From assembly GCF_018736065.1 (NCBI RefSeq), contig NZ_CP076128.1, positions 4,403,001 to 4,467,000 on the forward strand: a stretch of 64,000 nucleotides of DNA. Reading direction: 5' to 3'. Below the pieces are notes generated by a model that was not told where the DNA came from, searched no databases, and worked only from the letters and a program-made list of their open reading frames with translations. The stretch comes from Flammeovirga kamogawensis. Its GTDB lineage: Bacteria > Bacteroidota > Bacteroidia > Cytophagales > Flammeovirgaceae. Shown one piece after another: positions 36,864 through 45,522 of this stretch. The position numbers and the translations under genes are program-made. Position 1 is the stretch's first letter; the number at the start of each line of letters is the position of its first letter.

Positions 36864-39800
36864 TTATTCTAATTTCCCTAAACGCATCATTGCTGCTGCG
36901 TAGTAATTTCCTAGAGGATATTTACGGATATATGTTTTATAACCTTCTACCGTATCTATCTCTTGTGCTTTTTTCCAATCATCTTCTTCTTTTGCTTGAG
37001 AATCATTTTTTAAAGCACTAATATTTTCTTTTGCTTCTTTCCAATACGACTTACTTGTTGTACTATTTAAGTAATTAAAGTAAGCACCTAATGTGTTTTC
37101 TTCACAAGTACTTTTCCACAGAGCTTCTTCTTCTGCATCTATAGAAGGTGCAGTTGCTGTTAGTTCTTCCTTTACTTCAGGAATTGGAGTTGTTTCCTCT
37201 GCTACTACTTCTTCTTCTGTAATTTCTGTAGTAACGTCCTTTTCAAGGTTAAATTCAGTTTCTGTTTGTACTATAGTTTCAACTTGTACTTCATGACCGT
37301 TTGTATAGTCAGTAGTACTTTCTTCTACTAAATCAGGTAATGTAGAAGGAGTTTCTTCTTCAACTACTGTTTCTTCTATTATAGTGTCTTCAACTACAGG
37401 AGTAGAATTATCCTCAAAAGTTATCGTTTCTCCTTCGTCAGCATTCTGAATCGTATTAATTCTAGAATAAGCATCTGCAAGATATTCGTTTTCTTCAGTA
37501 CGGTTTAAGTACTCTTTGTAAGAATCTATAGTATTTAAACCACTAGCAATTCTCCAAAGATCACTTTCGTTCATACCATCAATAAAAACAAGAGCACTGT
37601 CTACAGCTGGAGTGTTAATTTCTTCTGCAGCAATAGGAGCAGGAGTTTCTTCAATAACGGGTTCAGGAGTAGTAACCTCTTCTATTACATTTACTACCTC
37701 TTCTTCTGCTACTACAGGTGTTTCTTCTGTAACAGAAGGAGTTTGAGTAATAACTTCAACAGGTTCTCCTTTGTCTAGTTTATTAATTCTAAAATAAGCT
37801 TCTGCAATTTGCTCGGCAGTTTTAGTAAAATTAATATAAGATAAGTAACCATCTTTAGTGTTCAGCTTTTCAGCTCTTAACCAAAGGTCATTTTCAGAAA
37901 GTTGCTCAAGGTCCTCTTCAGAAGTGCTAACATTATTTGTAGTTGATGTTGCTTCTTCTATTTCAGTGTCGAAAGTAGTTTGTACAATTTCGTCTTTAAC
38001 ATCAGATGTTACTTCTGTAAATTCTTGAGCAGACGATGTTATTTCTTGTGCTTCTTCTAAACTGAATGAATCTTCAGAGGTAATTATTTCTGATGGTGTT
38101 TCAAAAGAGATTTCACTCTCTTCTTCTTCCACTTCTCGTAAAGCTTCTTCTAAAACAGAGTCCATTTCAGAAACAACAGTCGAAGTTTCTTCTTTTTCGT
38201 CATCATCAAAATCAATTTCTTTATCGAGTTGCATTCGTTCCATATCAGTCCATAAAAGGTATTCTCCTTTTAGGCCTTTAGCTTCTTCAATCTTAGTAAG
38301 AACATCTTCAATAGGTTCCATTCTAAGATCCATAAGTAACGTAGGATCGATATCTATTTCTTCTTGCGGAATTTCTTTTCTTTCAACGACAACAGGAGCA
38401 GGAACAGCTTCTTCTTGTAATTTTTTAACTACTGTCTGTTTGTTGATTTGCTCAATTCTTTGTTTTGATTTCTCAACAAACTTTCCTTCAGGGAACATGT
38501 TTTGATAGAATTGATATCCTTCTACACTATTCCAAATTGCAGTTTTTTGCCAAATTGAAGTTTCTAACTCAAGAGTAACTTCTTCTTTAGCTTTTGGGAG
38601 TAATTCATTAGACAACTCAGTTTTTAACTTATCACGAAGTTGTTCTTCAATCTCAACTTCTTTTGTTTTTAACTGATCGTTTACTTTGTTAGAAAACTCA
38701 CCTTCAAATTCTTTTCTAAGTTCATCACGCACTTCTGCACGTAATTTTTCTTCTCTTGAAAGGAATTTTTCACATTCTTCTTTTCTTCTAAGAACAACAG
38801 CGTCTTGTTTAAAATCAAGAGCTTTATTGTAATGTTCTTTTGCTTCAATAAAATTATTATCGAAGTAGGCTTTATCTCCTAAATCAATTAAAGAAGTAAA
38901 TTTTAATTCACTATTACAGAAATCAACTTTATCTTGATACCCTTTATTAGATGTATCAAATTCTAATAATTGAGTGTAAGTATCTTTAGAAGATTCAAAA
39001 TTCTTATTTGTGTACTGTTCTTCAGCAATCTTTTCTAAAGAATTTACAATGCCTTTGTGTGCAGTATCTTCTTTCAGAATTTCGTAAGCAGCTTGATATC
39101 TATTTCTAGCAGCTTCAAAATGTTGATTATTGTACATCTGCTCTGCTTGTTGTAGTGTTTCTACAAAAGCAGCCATATTATTAAATTCTTCGTCATGTTC
39201 AAATAACTCAATACCTTCTTTTAAGAATGGTAATGCTTCGGCGTAATTTTTATCATCAAAGCATTTCTTAATCGAAGCTCTAAGTTTTTGAGCAATAGAA
39301 AAACGTTTATTGAAACAGATAGGGGCATCTGGAACATCGTTACTTACAAAAGATACATGTTGTAAAGAAGCATCGTTAGAGAAGTTATTCTTTATGTCTG
39401 CAATTGTAAGTACTTCTTTTTCTTCTTCAATACCTGTTTGTAATAAAGAAGTTAAGCCAGAAGCAATGGTTTTTTGAGAATCTGATTGTCCAAGTTCTGA
39501 AACAATATATGTTTTTACAGGTCCGAAAGGAACTAGATCTTCTATTGTTTTGATACTTAGTTTGTCAAAATCGCCAAAAGTTGGTGCAGAACGATACTCT
39601 GCATCTAATACTAGAAAGGCATTTTTAGCAGAAGATTCGTTGATAATGTCAACAACTTCTGTTAAAGGTATACCATTAATATGACATTGTTTTACAGTAG
39701 TATGCGGTGATGAAAGAATAAGTTTTCCTCTTCTTTCAATCAAATATCCTGAGTAGAATAAGATTAATGTATCTTCTGTGGTATTTGCAACCTCAGCAAT

Positions 39801-40013
39801 ACGCTCTTTAATCATAGTGTTCCCTTCGGAGTCCACTAAGGAGATAATATCCTTTTCATGCAGCCCAAGAATTTGAGCGTCAGTAAGTGTGTCTCTTAGC
39901 AAACTAATGTCTTTATAAACATGCTCACGTCTATAAAGATCATCGTCTTTTAGGAATGTACCTATACCTATTAGTATAGCTCTGGATTTTGATGGATCGA
40001 ACATCAACGGCAT
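36864..40013 (-). CDS. Caspase-fold (catalytically dead) / TPR / coiled-coil repeat protein
   Basis: A 1049-residue cytoplasmic protein. Residues 1-238 align by pattern with prokaryotic caspase-like (peptidase C14) domains: RAILIGIGTF, DTLILFYSG, NAFLVLDAEYR, a QSDSQKTIASGLTSLL stretch and a closing HVSFVSNDVPDAPI. The catalytic His, normally in YYSGHG, is Tyr90 here (FYSGYL). The catalytic Cys, normally in LDCC, is Ala138 (LDAEYR). Residues 240-420 are TPR-like helices and 415-480 a charged coiled coil. From 485 to the end there are five degenerate W-x-x-A...Y-x-x-Y repeats separated by Glu/Thr/Val-rich disordered linkers. It probably acts as a signalling scaffold or decoy; no partner is proven. 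Confidence 0.75.
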   Translation of the reverse strand: MPLMFDPSKSRAILIGIGTFLKDDDLYRREHVYKDISLLRDTLTDAQILGLHEKDIISLVDSEGNTMIKERIAEVANTTEDTLILFYSGYLIERRGKLILSSPHTTVKQCHINGIPLTEVVDIINESSAKNAFLVLDAEYRSAPTFGDFDKLSIKTIEDLVPFGPVKTYIVSELGQSDSQKTIASGLTSLLQTGIEEEKEVLTIADIKNNFSNDASLQHVSFVSNDVPDAPICFNKRFSIAQKLRASIKKCFDDKNYAEALPFLKEGIELFEHDEEFNNMAAFVETLQQAEQMYNNQHFEAARNRYQAAYEILKEDTAHKGIVNSLEKIAEEQYTNKNFESSKDTYTQLLEFDTSNKGYQDKVDFCNSELKFTSLIDLGDKAYFDNNFIEAKEHYNKALDFKQDAVVLRRKEECEKFLSREEKLRAEVRDELRKEFEGEFSNKVNDQLKTKEVEIEEQLRDKLKTELSNELLPKAKEEVTLELETSIWQKTAIWNSVEGYQFYQNMFPEGKFVEKSKQRIEQINKQTVVKKLQEEAVPAPVVVERKEIPQEEIDIDPTLLMDLRMEPIEDVLTKIEEAKGLKGEYLLWTDMERMQLDKEIDFDDDEKEETSTVVSEMDSVLEEALREVEEEESEISFETPSEIITSEDSFSLEEAQEITSSAQEFTEVTSDVKDEIVQTTFDTEIEEATSTTNNVSTSEEDLEQLSENDLWLRAEKLNTKDGYLSYINFTKTAEQIAEAYFRINKLDKGEPVEVITQTPSVTEETPVVAEEEVVNVIEEVTTPEPVIEETPAPIAAEEINTPAVDSALVFIDGMNESDLWRIASGLNTIDSYKEYLNRTEENEYLADAYSRINTIQNADEGETITFEDNSTPVVEDTIIEETVVEEETPSTLPDLVEESTTDYTNGHEVQVETIVQTETEFNLEKDVTTEITEEEVVAEETTPIPEVKEELTATAPSIDAEEEALWKSTCEENTLGAYFNYLNSTTSKSYWKEAKENISALKNDSQAKEEDDWKKAQEIDTVEGYKTYIRKYPLGNYYAAAMMRLGKLE

Positions 40014-40139
40014 ATCAAATAAACTAAATGAGTTCTAAATAAAAATAGTCTTGACCTATGTAGAGGGTACTACTTATCAAGCACTTCAAAAAAATAACGC
40101 AGGTTATTAACTTCTATTGTACAAGAAAGATGATAAATA

Positions 40140-40394
40140 TTATTCTTCCAAGTTGTTTTGATCAATTTCTTCGTTTTTTACTTCATTATCGTAATTTTTT
40201 CGAATAATATTAATCTCAGCAAGAAAATCGTCAGGGTATGGGCTGTACTGTTCTTCTTTAGAAAGTTTCTTTTTTTCTTCGTTGATTTTTTCATGATCAA
40301 CTTTTTCTTCGCTATCTAATTCATTTGCTTTGTCTTCTGCTTCCAAAGCATCCCAATCAATTTCTTGATTTTGATTTTCTTGATTCTTTTTCAT
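40140..40394 (-). CDS. Small acidic protein, unknown function
   Basis: An 84-residue, highly charged protein (Glu, Asp, Lys, Asn and Gln dominate; W14 is the only Trp) with a predicted disordered or helical character and no signal peptide. The middle holds a more conserved-looking EEQYSPYPDDFLAEINIIRK segment. It lies 126 bases upstream of the pseudo-caspase gene on the same strand, so the two may be expressed together. Coding potential rests on a clean open frame, position and codon use similar to its neighbours. Confidence 0.6.
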   Translation of the reverse strand: MKKNQENQNQEIDWDALEAEDKANELDSEEKVDHEKINEEKKKLSKEEQYSPYPDDFLAEINIIRKNYDNEVKNEEIDQNNLEE

Positions 40395-40772
40395 CTTAGT
40401 ATTTATCTTTTACTTGTACGTTATATTTTGAAGCAATTATTATTCCCTTTCATAAGTAACAAACTATAAAATTAAGTGTGTTTTTTACTACTTTTTGTGC
40501 GTTACTATTCTATTTTAACAGGATTGATAATTTTTGATTTTGAATGAAAAGCGAACTAATTGTGGTTTCTTTTTAAACAAAAAAGGGAATAAAATAATTG
40601 CACATTGTAGAAATTAAATGATTTAATTTTACAATGTGCAACACTACAAAAAAAATTGTAGAAATATAAACCTTAAAGAGGTTAGTTAACGTATTCGTGA
40701 TTTTTAAAATAGTAATTCTGAATAAGGCATTCACCTTAAAAATTCTATCATTATATCGCTACCACTAACTCC
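40395..40772. other. 378-base intergenic region with one long inverted repeat
   Basis: No convincing open frame or RNA gene. The only structure is the inverted repeat at 40598-40641. The short string TTGTAGAAAT occurs twice (40604 and 40655 regions). The rest is AT-rich and should hold the promoter of the small acidic gene. Confidence 0.6.
40598..40641 (-). terminator. Long inverted repeat, probable leftward terminator
   Basis: TTGCACATTGTA is repeated as its complement TACAATGTGCAA, and the inner ATTAAAT/ATTTAAT also pairs, giving a stem of about 20 bp with one bulge. On the minus strand a T-rich stretch follows (TTATTTTATT). It lies 130 bases past the stop of the gene at 40773, so it is late for a terminator but plausible. 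Confidence 0.5.
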
Positions 40773-42467
40773 TTATTTATGATCGCCTAAAATTTTCTCT
40801 AAAATCTTAAGTGTAATTGCATAAGTAGGGCGAACTCCTGTTAGTCCTAAACTACCATTTGCAAGTGTACTTCCTGTAATTAGAGGGTTGTCAGAAGCAT
40901 AATACGCGTATCTCACTTTTACGTCAGCACTTATATTATTTCTTATTTTAGAAGCTCCTTGAATTGCTTTCTGATAATGTGCTCCTTCCATTTCTAATCC
41001 CATTACACCCCAAGAAGAGTCTTTGAAGTATTTAAGAATATCTTTGTTTTGTAAAGATGTACCCAATACTGTAATCATTGGTCCACCTACACTTTTGATT
41101 TCTTTTAGATCAGCAAAGTCTTCTACTTTAAGGTCATTATTTACAGGGTAATTATCTGCTGTACCTTCAAAGATGTGTGCAGAAGGTATCATGATATCTC
41201 CTTTACCTCCTTTTAGAATACCGGCTTTACCCATTATAGAAACAGAACGAACATCTAATTCTATTTTATTGTCGCCATCTGTAAATGGTTTCAAGAGTTC
41301 GTCCATTGTTTCAAAAGCTTGTTCTCCAAATGCATAGTCCATTACAATAATAACAGGTGCATTATCTGGGTTTTTAAGCTTTTCAAACTTCACCTCTTTC
41401 GGTAGGTAAGAAGTAGGTATTTTAGCCATATCAAATAATTGGACTGAAATATTAGTTCCAGAGTCTTCATTTATTTGAATCATTCCTTTTTCCATAGCAT
41501 TATTAGAAATCTTATCTCTAAGATGCCCATTTTCGCTTTGGCTTACTTCTTCCATTATTGTACTGAAGTCTACTTTTGTAGTTTTCTTTCCTAGTGCATC
41601 TAAAGCAAAGAAAGAATTCATTACACTGTGTAGGTTCGAGCTAATAATATGAATAGGACGGTGTATTAATCCATTGTGTGCTAAAACACGCTTAATTTTA
41701 TCTGCCCATCTATCACCATACATGTGATGACCAATACGTTCTCTTAACGTAGGGCTGAAACTAATTACTCTAGCGTTATCTTCAAACTGCTCGTCCATAG
41801 CTAATTTACCTAACCAGTAAACAATATGGAAAAGACCGTTGTTTTTATCATTGTTCTGTAAGAATCTGTGATGAGCCGAACGTGTCTCATCGTAAGTTCT
41901 TCCTAAAAGTGTAGCTAAATAAGTAAAAGCAACCTCTTCGTTTTCTTTTGTAAGTGCTACTTTACCTGTTACAATTTCTTCTAGTTGTAACCATTCTCTT
42001 AATGATCTTCCTTTATCATCTTTAGCGTGATCTTTGATCTTTTTTGCTTCGATGTAAATAAAAGTAAGATGTGTTAATATATCGTAGATCTCACTTCTAC
42101 CTCTAGTAATTTCGATGAACATTTGTTCTTCGTCAATTCTGTAGCAATTTCTACGTCTAGCATGTGGTATGATTTTCTTAAAAGAAGATTTTTCATACCC
42201 TTCTTCTGAAGTGAGCTTTATAAATCTAGTTTCCTCAATTCCTTTTGGTAAACGATCAAAAACATAGACAAGTCCATTGAGATCGACCTTTTGAGTATCA
42301 GCTAGAGTTCCATAAATTTCAGGCTGTAAGATTAGTAAATCTTGCATGATAGCATTTCCTGATGCTCCACCTGGCTTGTAGTAACCTCTGATAAACAGAT
42401 GTCTCATTACTACGTACATTCTTTCAATTGCTGCTCTCGATGCCTGTGCTCTTGTTAATTCTCCCAT
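40773..42467 (-). CDS. Protein with C-terminal nucleoside-phosphorylase-like domain
   Basis: A 564-residue cytoplasmic protein. The last 200 residues show the signature layout of the PNP/UDP/MTAN phosphorylase fold: a MGKAGILKGGKGDIMIPS stretch (compare the G-x-A-G-x-L...GD-x-V-I-P of the family), then VMGLEMEGAHYQKA (the EMEGA purine/ribose motif) and a YYASDNPL strand near the end. The N-terminal 350 residues are helical, have no recognised domain and include many His and Arg (IPHARRRNCYR, GHHMYGDRWADKI). I recall proteins of this layout as an uncharacterised family in Bacteroidota but cannot name it safely. Activity is not shown. Confidence 0.75.
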   Translation of the reverse strand: MGELTRAQASRAAIERMYVVMRHLFIRGYYKPGGASGNAIMQDLLILQPEIYGTLADTQKVDLNGLVYVFDRLPKGIEETRFIKLTSEEGYEKSSFKKIIPHARRRNCYRIDEEQMFIEITRGRSEIYDILTHLTFIYIEAKKIKDHAKDDKGRSLREWLQLEEIVTGKVALTKENEEVAFTYLATLLGRTYDETRSAHHRFLQNNDKNNGLFHIVYWLGKLAMDEQFEDNARVISFSPTLRERIGHHMYGDRWADKIKRVLAHNGLIHRPIHIISSNLHSVMNSFFALDALGKKTTKVDFSTIMEEVSQSENGHLRDKISNNAMEKGMIQINEDSGTNISVQLFDMAKIPTSYLPKEVKFEKLKNPDNAPVIIVMDYAFGEQAFETMDELLKPFTDGDNKIELDVRSVSIMGKAGILKGGKGDIMIPSAHIFEGTADNYPVNNDLKVEDFADLKEIKSVGGPMITVLGTSLQNKDILKYFKDSSWGVMGLEMEGAHYQKAIQGASKIRNNISADVKVRYAYYASDNPLITGSTLANGSLGLTGVRPTYAITLKILEKILGDHK

Positions 42468-42573
42468 ATAAATGTGTTAAGTTGATATTTAATTTATGAT
42501 TACTATGTGTGTTATAATTATTTGTAGCAAGCTACTTATTATTTATGTCTATTTACTATTGATTAGCAGTGAA

Positions 42574-43335
42574 TTAACTGTTCTTTAATGTTAAAGAAAC
42601 AAGGTAATGGTTTAGTTCACCTACATGTAATAGCTCGATTTCGTATCCTGCTGTTACTGCATATTCTTCTAAAACAGGGTAGCTTACATAAAGCCAATCA
42701 AACTTATCGCCTTTGTATTCTTTAAACTCCATCCAATATTGAATCTGTCCATAATATTCAGCCGTTAAATCGATCAGGTAAGAACCATCTTCGTCTTCAA
42801 AAAGGTGAATAATATCTGATGAATCAAAAACTAATTTACCACCTGGTGTTAACCATTCTTTTGCTTTAACAAGAAATTCGGCTAAACCATTCAATGTACC
42901 TACTAATCCAATGCCATTCATCAACATTAATAATGTATCGAATTTAGGACCATCATAAGCATAGATATCACCAGAAATAACTTTTTTAACGCCTCTTTTA
43001 GCAATGGTATCTGTTGCGAAAGTAGAAATATCCATTGCGGTAACATCAACACCTCTTTTTTGTAGGGCTAAAGCATGAGATCCCGCACCGGCACCTACAT
43101 CTAATGTAGTACCTTTACAAGCATCTAAAGCCATTGTTTCTATAAGCGGCATGTCTTTTTCTTCTCTAAATAGAAGAGGAACAGGAATGTCGTCAGGTTC
43201 GCTAAAGTCGGAATAAACTTTAACGCAATAATCATCGTTATTATCTGCAAAAAAAGCTGCAATACCTGCACCCATTGCGTCTTTACTTTTATCTATTGTG
43301 TTTCCGTAGGTGGTCTTAGACATCTTTGAATTCAA
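42574..43335 (-). CDS. Class I SAM-dependent methyltransferase
   Basis: A 253-residue methyltransferase. Motif I is LDVGAGAGSHALAL at about residues 78-91, followed by VTAMDIS and a GDIYAYDGPKFDTLLMLMNGIG motif IV-like segment. The target is unknown. Met5 (43323) is an equally possible start. It lies 106 bases upstream of the phosphorylase-like gene on the same strand with no terminator between, so joint expression is possible. Confidence 0.82.
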   Translation of the reverse strand: MNSKMSKTTYGNTIDKSKDAMGAGIAAFFADNNDDYCVKVYSDFSEPDDIPVPLLFREEKDMPLIETMALDACKGTTLDVGAGAGSHALALQKRGVDVTAMDISTFATDTIAKRGVKKVISGDIYAYDGPKFDTLLMLMNGIGLVGTLNGLAEFLVKAKEWLTPGGKLVFDSSDIIHLFEDEDGSYLIDLTAEYYGQIQYWMEFKEYKGDKFDWLYVSYPVLEEYAVTAGYEIELLHVGELNHYLVSLTLKNS

Positions 43336-43425
43336 CTGTTAAAATACAAAAGTGTAAAATTTATGCAAATAACGATGAATTAAATTGATAATCAATAAAC
43401 TGGGGTTAATGAATGGTAATTCAGT

Positions 43426-43983
43426 TTAAAGTAAGGTGACTAAGCGGTAAAAATCGACTAAAGTAAGTCTGAAAGCGTTTCTTTCTTGTATAGTGGTAAG
43501 GAATGGTGTTCTACTGTCTCCAAAGGTAATTTCGTATTCAATATCTTCTTTATTTAGTAGATTGTAGACTTCTGTAGCAAACAAAAATTGATCGGGCATA
43601 CCACCTTGCTTGTATCTAATTTCACCAATTTGATTGGTATCTGTATTTTTCCAATGGACGGTGAAATGTTGGTAACCTTTAAAGAATTGGTTTGGAGCCA
43701 ACATAATAAATGCATTGTCTTTTGTAGGGATGCTTACAATGTGTAACTGTATGATGGCCTTTGTAGAATCTATTACAGATTTATCGTATCTATAAATTGT
43801 TGTTGTTTCTGAAGATTGTTTGTGTGGGATAATATCATAGTAAGTTGCACGTACATTGTTAAAGTACATTCTAGTTTGGTCAAAAGTGACAAACTTAGGA
43901 GCAAAAGGGTCAATTACAATATCTTTGTAAGGTTGACAGGCGAAGGTAAAAAGTAAAAGAGTTAGTGAAAGTATTCTTTTCAT
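43426..43983 (-). CDS. Putative lipoprotein, unknown function
   Basis: A 185-residue exported protein. The short signal peptide ends in a lipobox (FTFAC, Cys16). The mature domain is mixed alpha/beta with no recognised motif. It is followed by the methyltransferase gene 90 bases downstream in the same direction. Confidence 0.7.
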   Translation of the reverse strand: MKRILSLTLLLFTFACQPYKDIVIDPFAPKFVTFDQTRMYFNNVRATYYDIIPHKQSSETTTIYRYDKSVIDSTKAIIQLHIVSIPTKDNAFIMLAPNQFFKGYQHFTVHWKNTDTNQIGEIRYKQGGMPDQFLFATEVYNLLNKEDIEYEITFGDSRTPFLTTIQERNAFRLTLVDFYRLVTLL

Positions 43984-44104
43984 TAGTGAAAAAGTTAGAG
44001 CATTTGGATAAACAGGAAATAGCGTTTTATCACTATTTCCTGTTTGATATTACTAAAATAACTCTTTTGCTAATGAAATGTTATATCTCAATGAGATTAT
44101 TTTA

Positions 44105-45241
44105 TTATAATCTTTGCATTAATGTTGGAATGATAGCGTTTTTCCATTCTCTAAAATCACCATCAATAATGTGCTGTCTAGCTTCTCTAACTAACCATAA
44201 ATAGAAAGTTAAATTATGAACGCTGGCAACCATTCCTGCTAATGCTTCATTTGCTTTAAACATATGGCGTAAGTAACCTTTTGAGTAAAAAGTACTTACA
44301 TAACCTCCAAGCTCTTGATCTATTGGTGTAAAATCATCTTCCCACTTTTTATTTTTTAGGTTCATGATTCCTTGAGTAGTAAATACATGACCGTGGCGTG
44401 CTTGTCTAGTAGGCATTACACAGTCTAACATATCTACTCCTAATGCAATATTCTCTAAGATATTGGCAGGTGTACCTACACCCATTAAATACCTTGGTTT
44501 ATCTTCTGGAAGGATATCGCAGCAAAGTTCTGTAAACTCATACATCATTTCTGCTGGTTCTCCTACAGATAATCCGCCAATAGCATTTCCTTCACGTTCA
44601 AAACTTGCAATTTTTTCTGCAGATTGTGTACGTAAATCTTTGTAAGTACTACCCTGTACAATAGGGAATAATGCTTGGTGATGCCCGTATAATGGTACAG
44701 TTTCGTCTAAACGGTCTACACATCTTTGCAACCAACGGTGCGTTAAATGCATAGAATTTTTAGCATACGTATAATCTGATGGGTAAGGAGGACACTCATC
44801 AAAAGCCATAATAATATCTGCTCCAATAGAACGTTGGATATCCATTACTCTTTCTGGAGTGAAAAGGTGCTTAGAACCATCTATATGAGATCTAAACGTT
44901 ACACCTTCTTCCTTAATTTTTCTAGTTTGAGCTAAAGAAAAAACTTGGTATCCACCACTATCTGTTAAAATAGGACGGTCCCAACCGTTAAATTTATGTA
45001 GACCACCAGCTTTTTCAAGAATTTCTGTTCCTGGTCTTAAATAAAGGTGATACGTATTTCCAAGAATAATATCAGCATTGATATCTTCTTTTAATTCACG
45101 TTGATGAACTGCTTTAACCGTACCTGCAGTTCCCACAGGCATAAATATTGGTGTTTGAATTTCACCATGATCGGTTGTTATTTTTCCAGCACGCGCCTTT
45201 GTTTGAGGATCTTTGTGCTTTACTTCGAATTTTAAACCCAT
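44105..45241 (-). CDS. tgt: Queuine/preQ1 tRNA-guanine(34) transglycosylase
   Basis: A 378-residue enzyme exchanging G34 of GUN-anticodon tRNAs for preQ1. The TIM-barrel motifs are all present: PIFMPVGTAGTVKAV, ILGNTYHLYLRPG, LTDSGGYQVFSLA, FDECPPYPS, GGLSVGEP, MGVGTPANILE and DCVMPTRQARHG. I start at 45241 (MGLKFEVKH) because the family begins there; an upstream in-frame ATG at 45283 would add 14 foreign-looking residues. The C-x-C-x2-C zinc site of classical Tgt is missing: the matching stretch reads IDQELGGYVSTFYSKGYLRH, with only the later His (SVHNL) kept. Confidence 0.95.
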   Translation of the reverse strand: MGLKFEVKHKDPQTKARAGKITTDHGEIQTPIFMPVGTAGTVKAVHQRELKEDINADIILGNTYHLYLRPGTEILEKAGGLHKFNGWDRPILTDSGGYQVFSLAQTRKIKEEGVTFRSHIDGSKHLFTPERVMDIQRSIGADIIMAFDECPPYPSDYTYAKNSMHLTHRWLQRCVDRLDETVPLYGHHQALFPIVQGSTYKDLRTQSAEKIASFEREGNAIGGLSVGEPAEMMYEFTELCCDILPEDKPRYLMGVGTPANILENIALGVDMLDCVMPTRQARHGHVFTTQGIMNLKNKKWEDDFTPIDQELGGYVSTFYSKGYLRHMFKANEALAGMVASVHNLTFYLWLVREARQHIIDGDFREWKNAIIPTLMQRL

Positions 45242-45438
45242 AATTTCTGATTTCCATTTCTTTTGGAACACACCAAAATGCAAAGGTACATAATCAGTTT
45301 TAGATTATTGCGTTTAAAATTTGCCATTAAGAGACATTAAATTGTATAATTTTGAGTATTATTGGTGTGAAGTAGTGATTCTGGTGTATTTAGAATCTAC
45401 TATTTTAATAAAAAGGTAAATAATAGTTAATATTGATC

Positions 45439-45469
45439 TTTGATTTTTGAATGTGTTTCGTCAATTTTG
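45439..45469 (+). promoter_or_regulatory. Bacteroidota-type promoter
   Basis: TTTG at 45439-45442, exactly 19 bases, then CAATTTTG at 45462-45469: a match to TTTG-N19-TAnnTTTG with one mismatch. The expected start is near 45476, about 47 bases before the ATG at 45523. Confidence 0.6.
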
Positions 45470-45522
45470 CCGTTGCATAGTTTTAACTAAATACTAACTA
45501 AATATTAAATAGTCTCAATTAC

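Noticed and set aside
36864-40013. An active caspase-type protease
   Set aside because: The catalytic His and Cys positions hold Tyr90 and Ala138, so protease activity should not be claimed.
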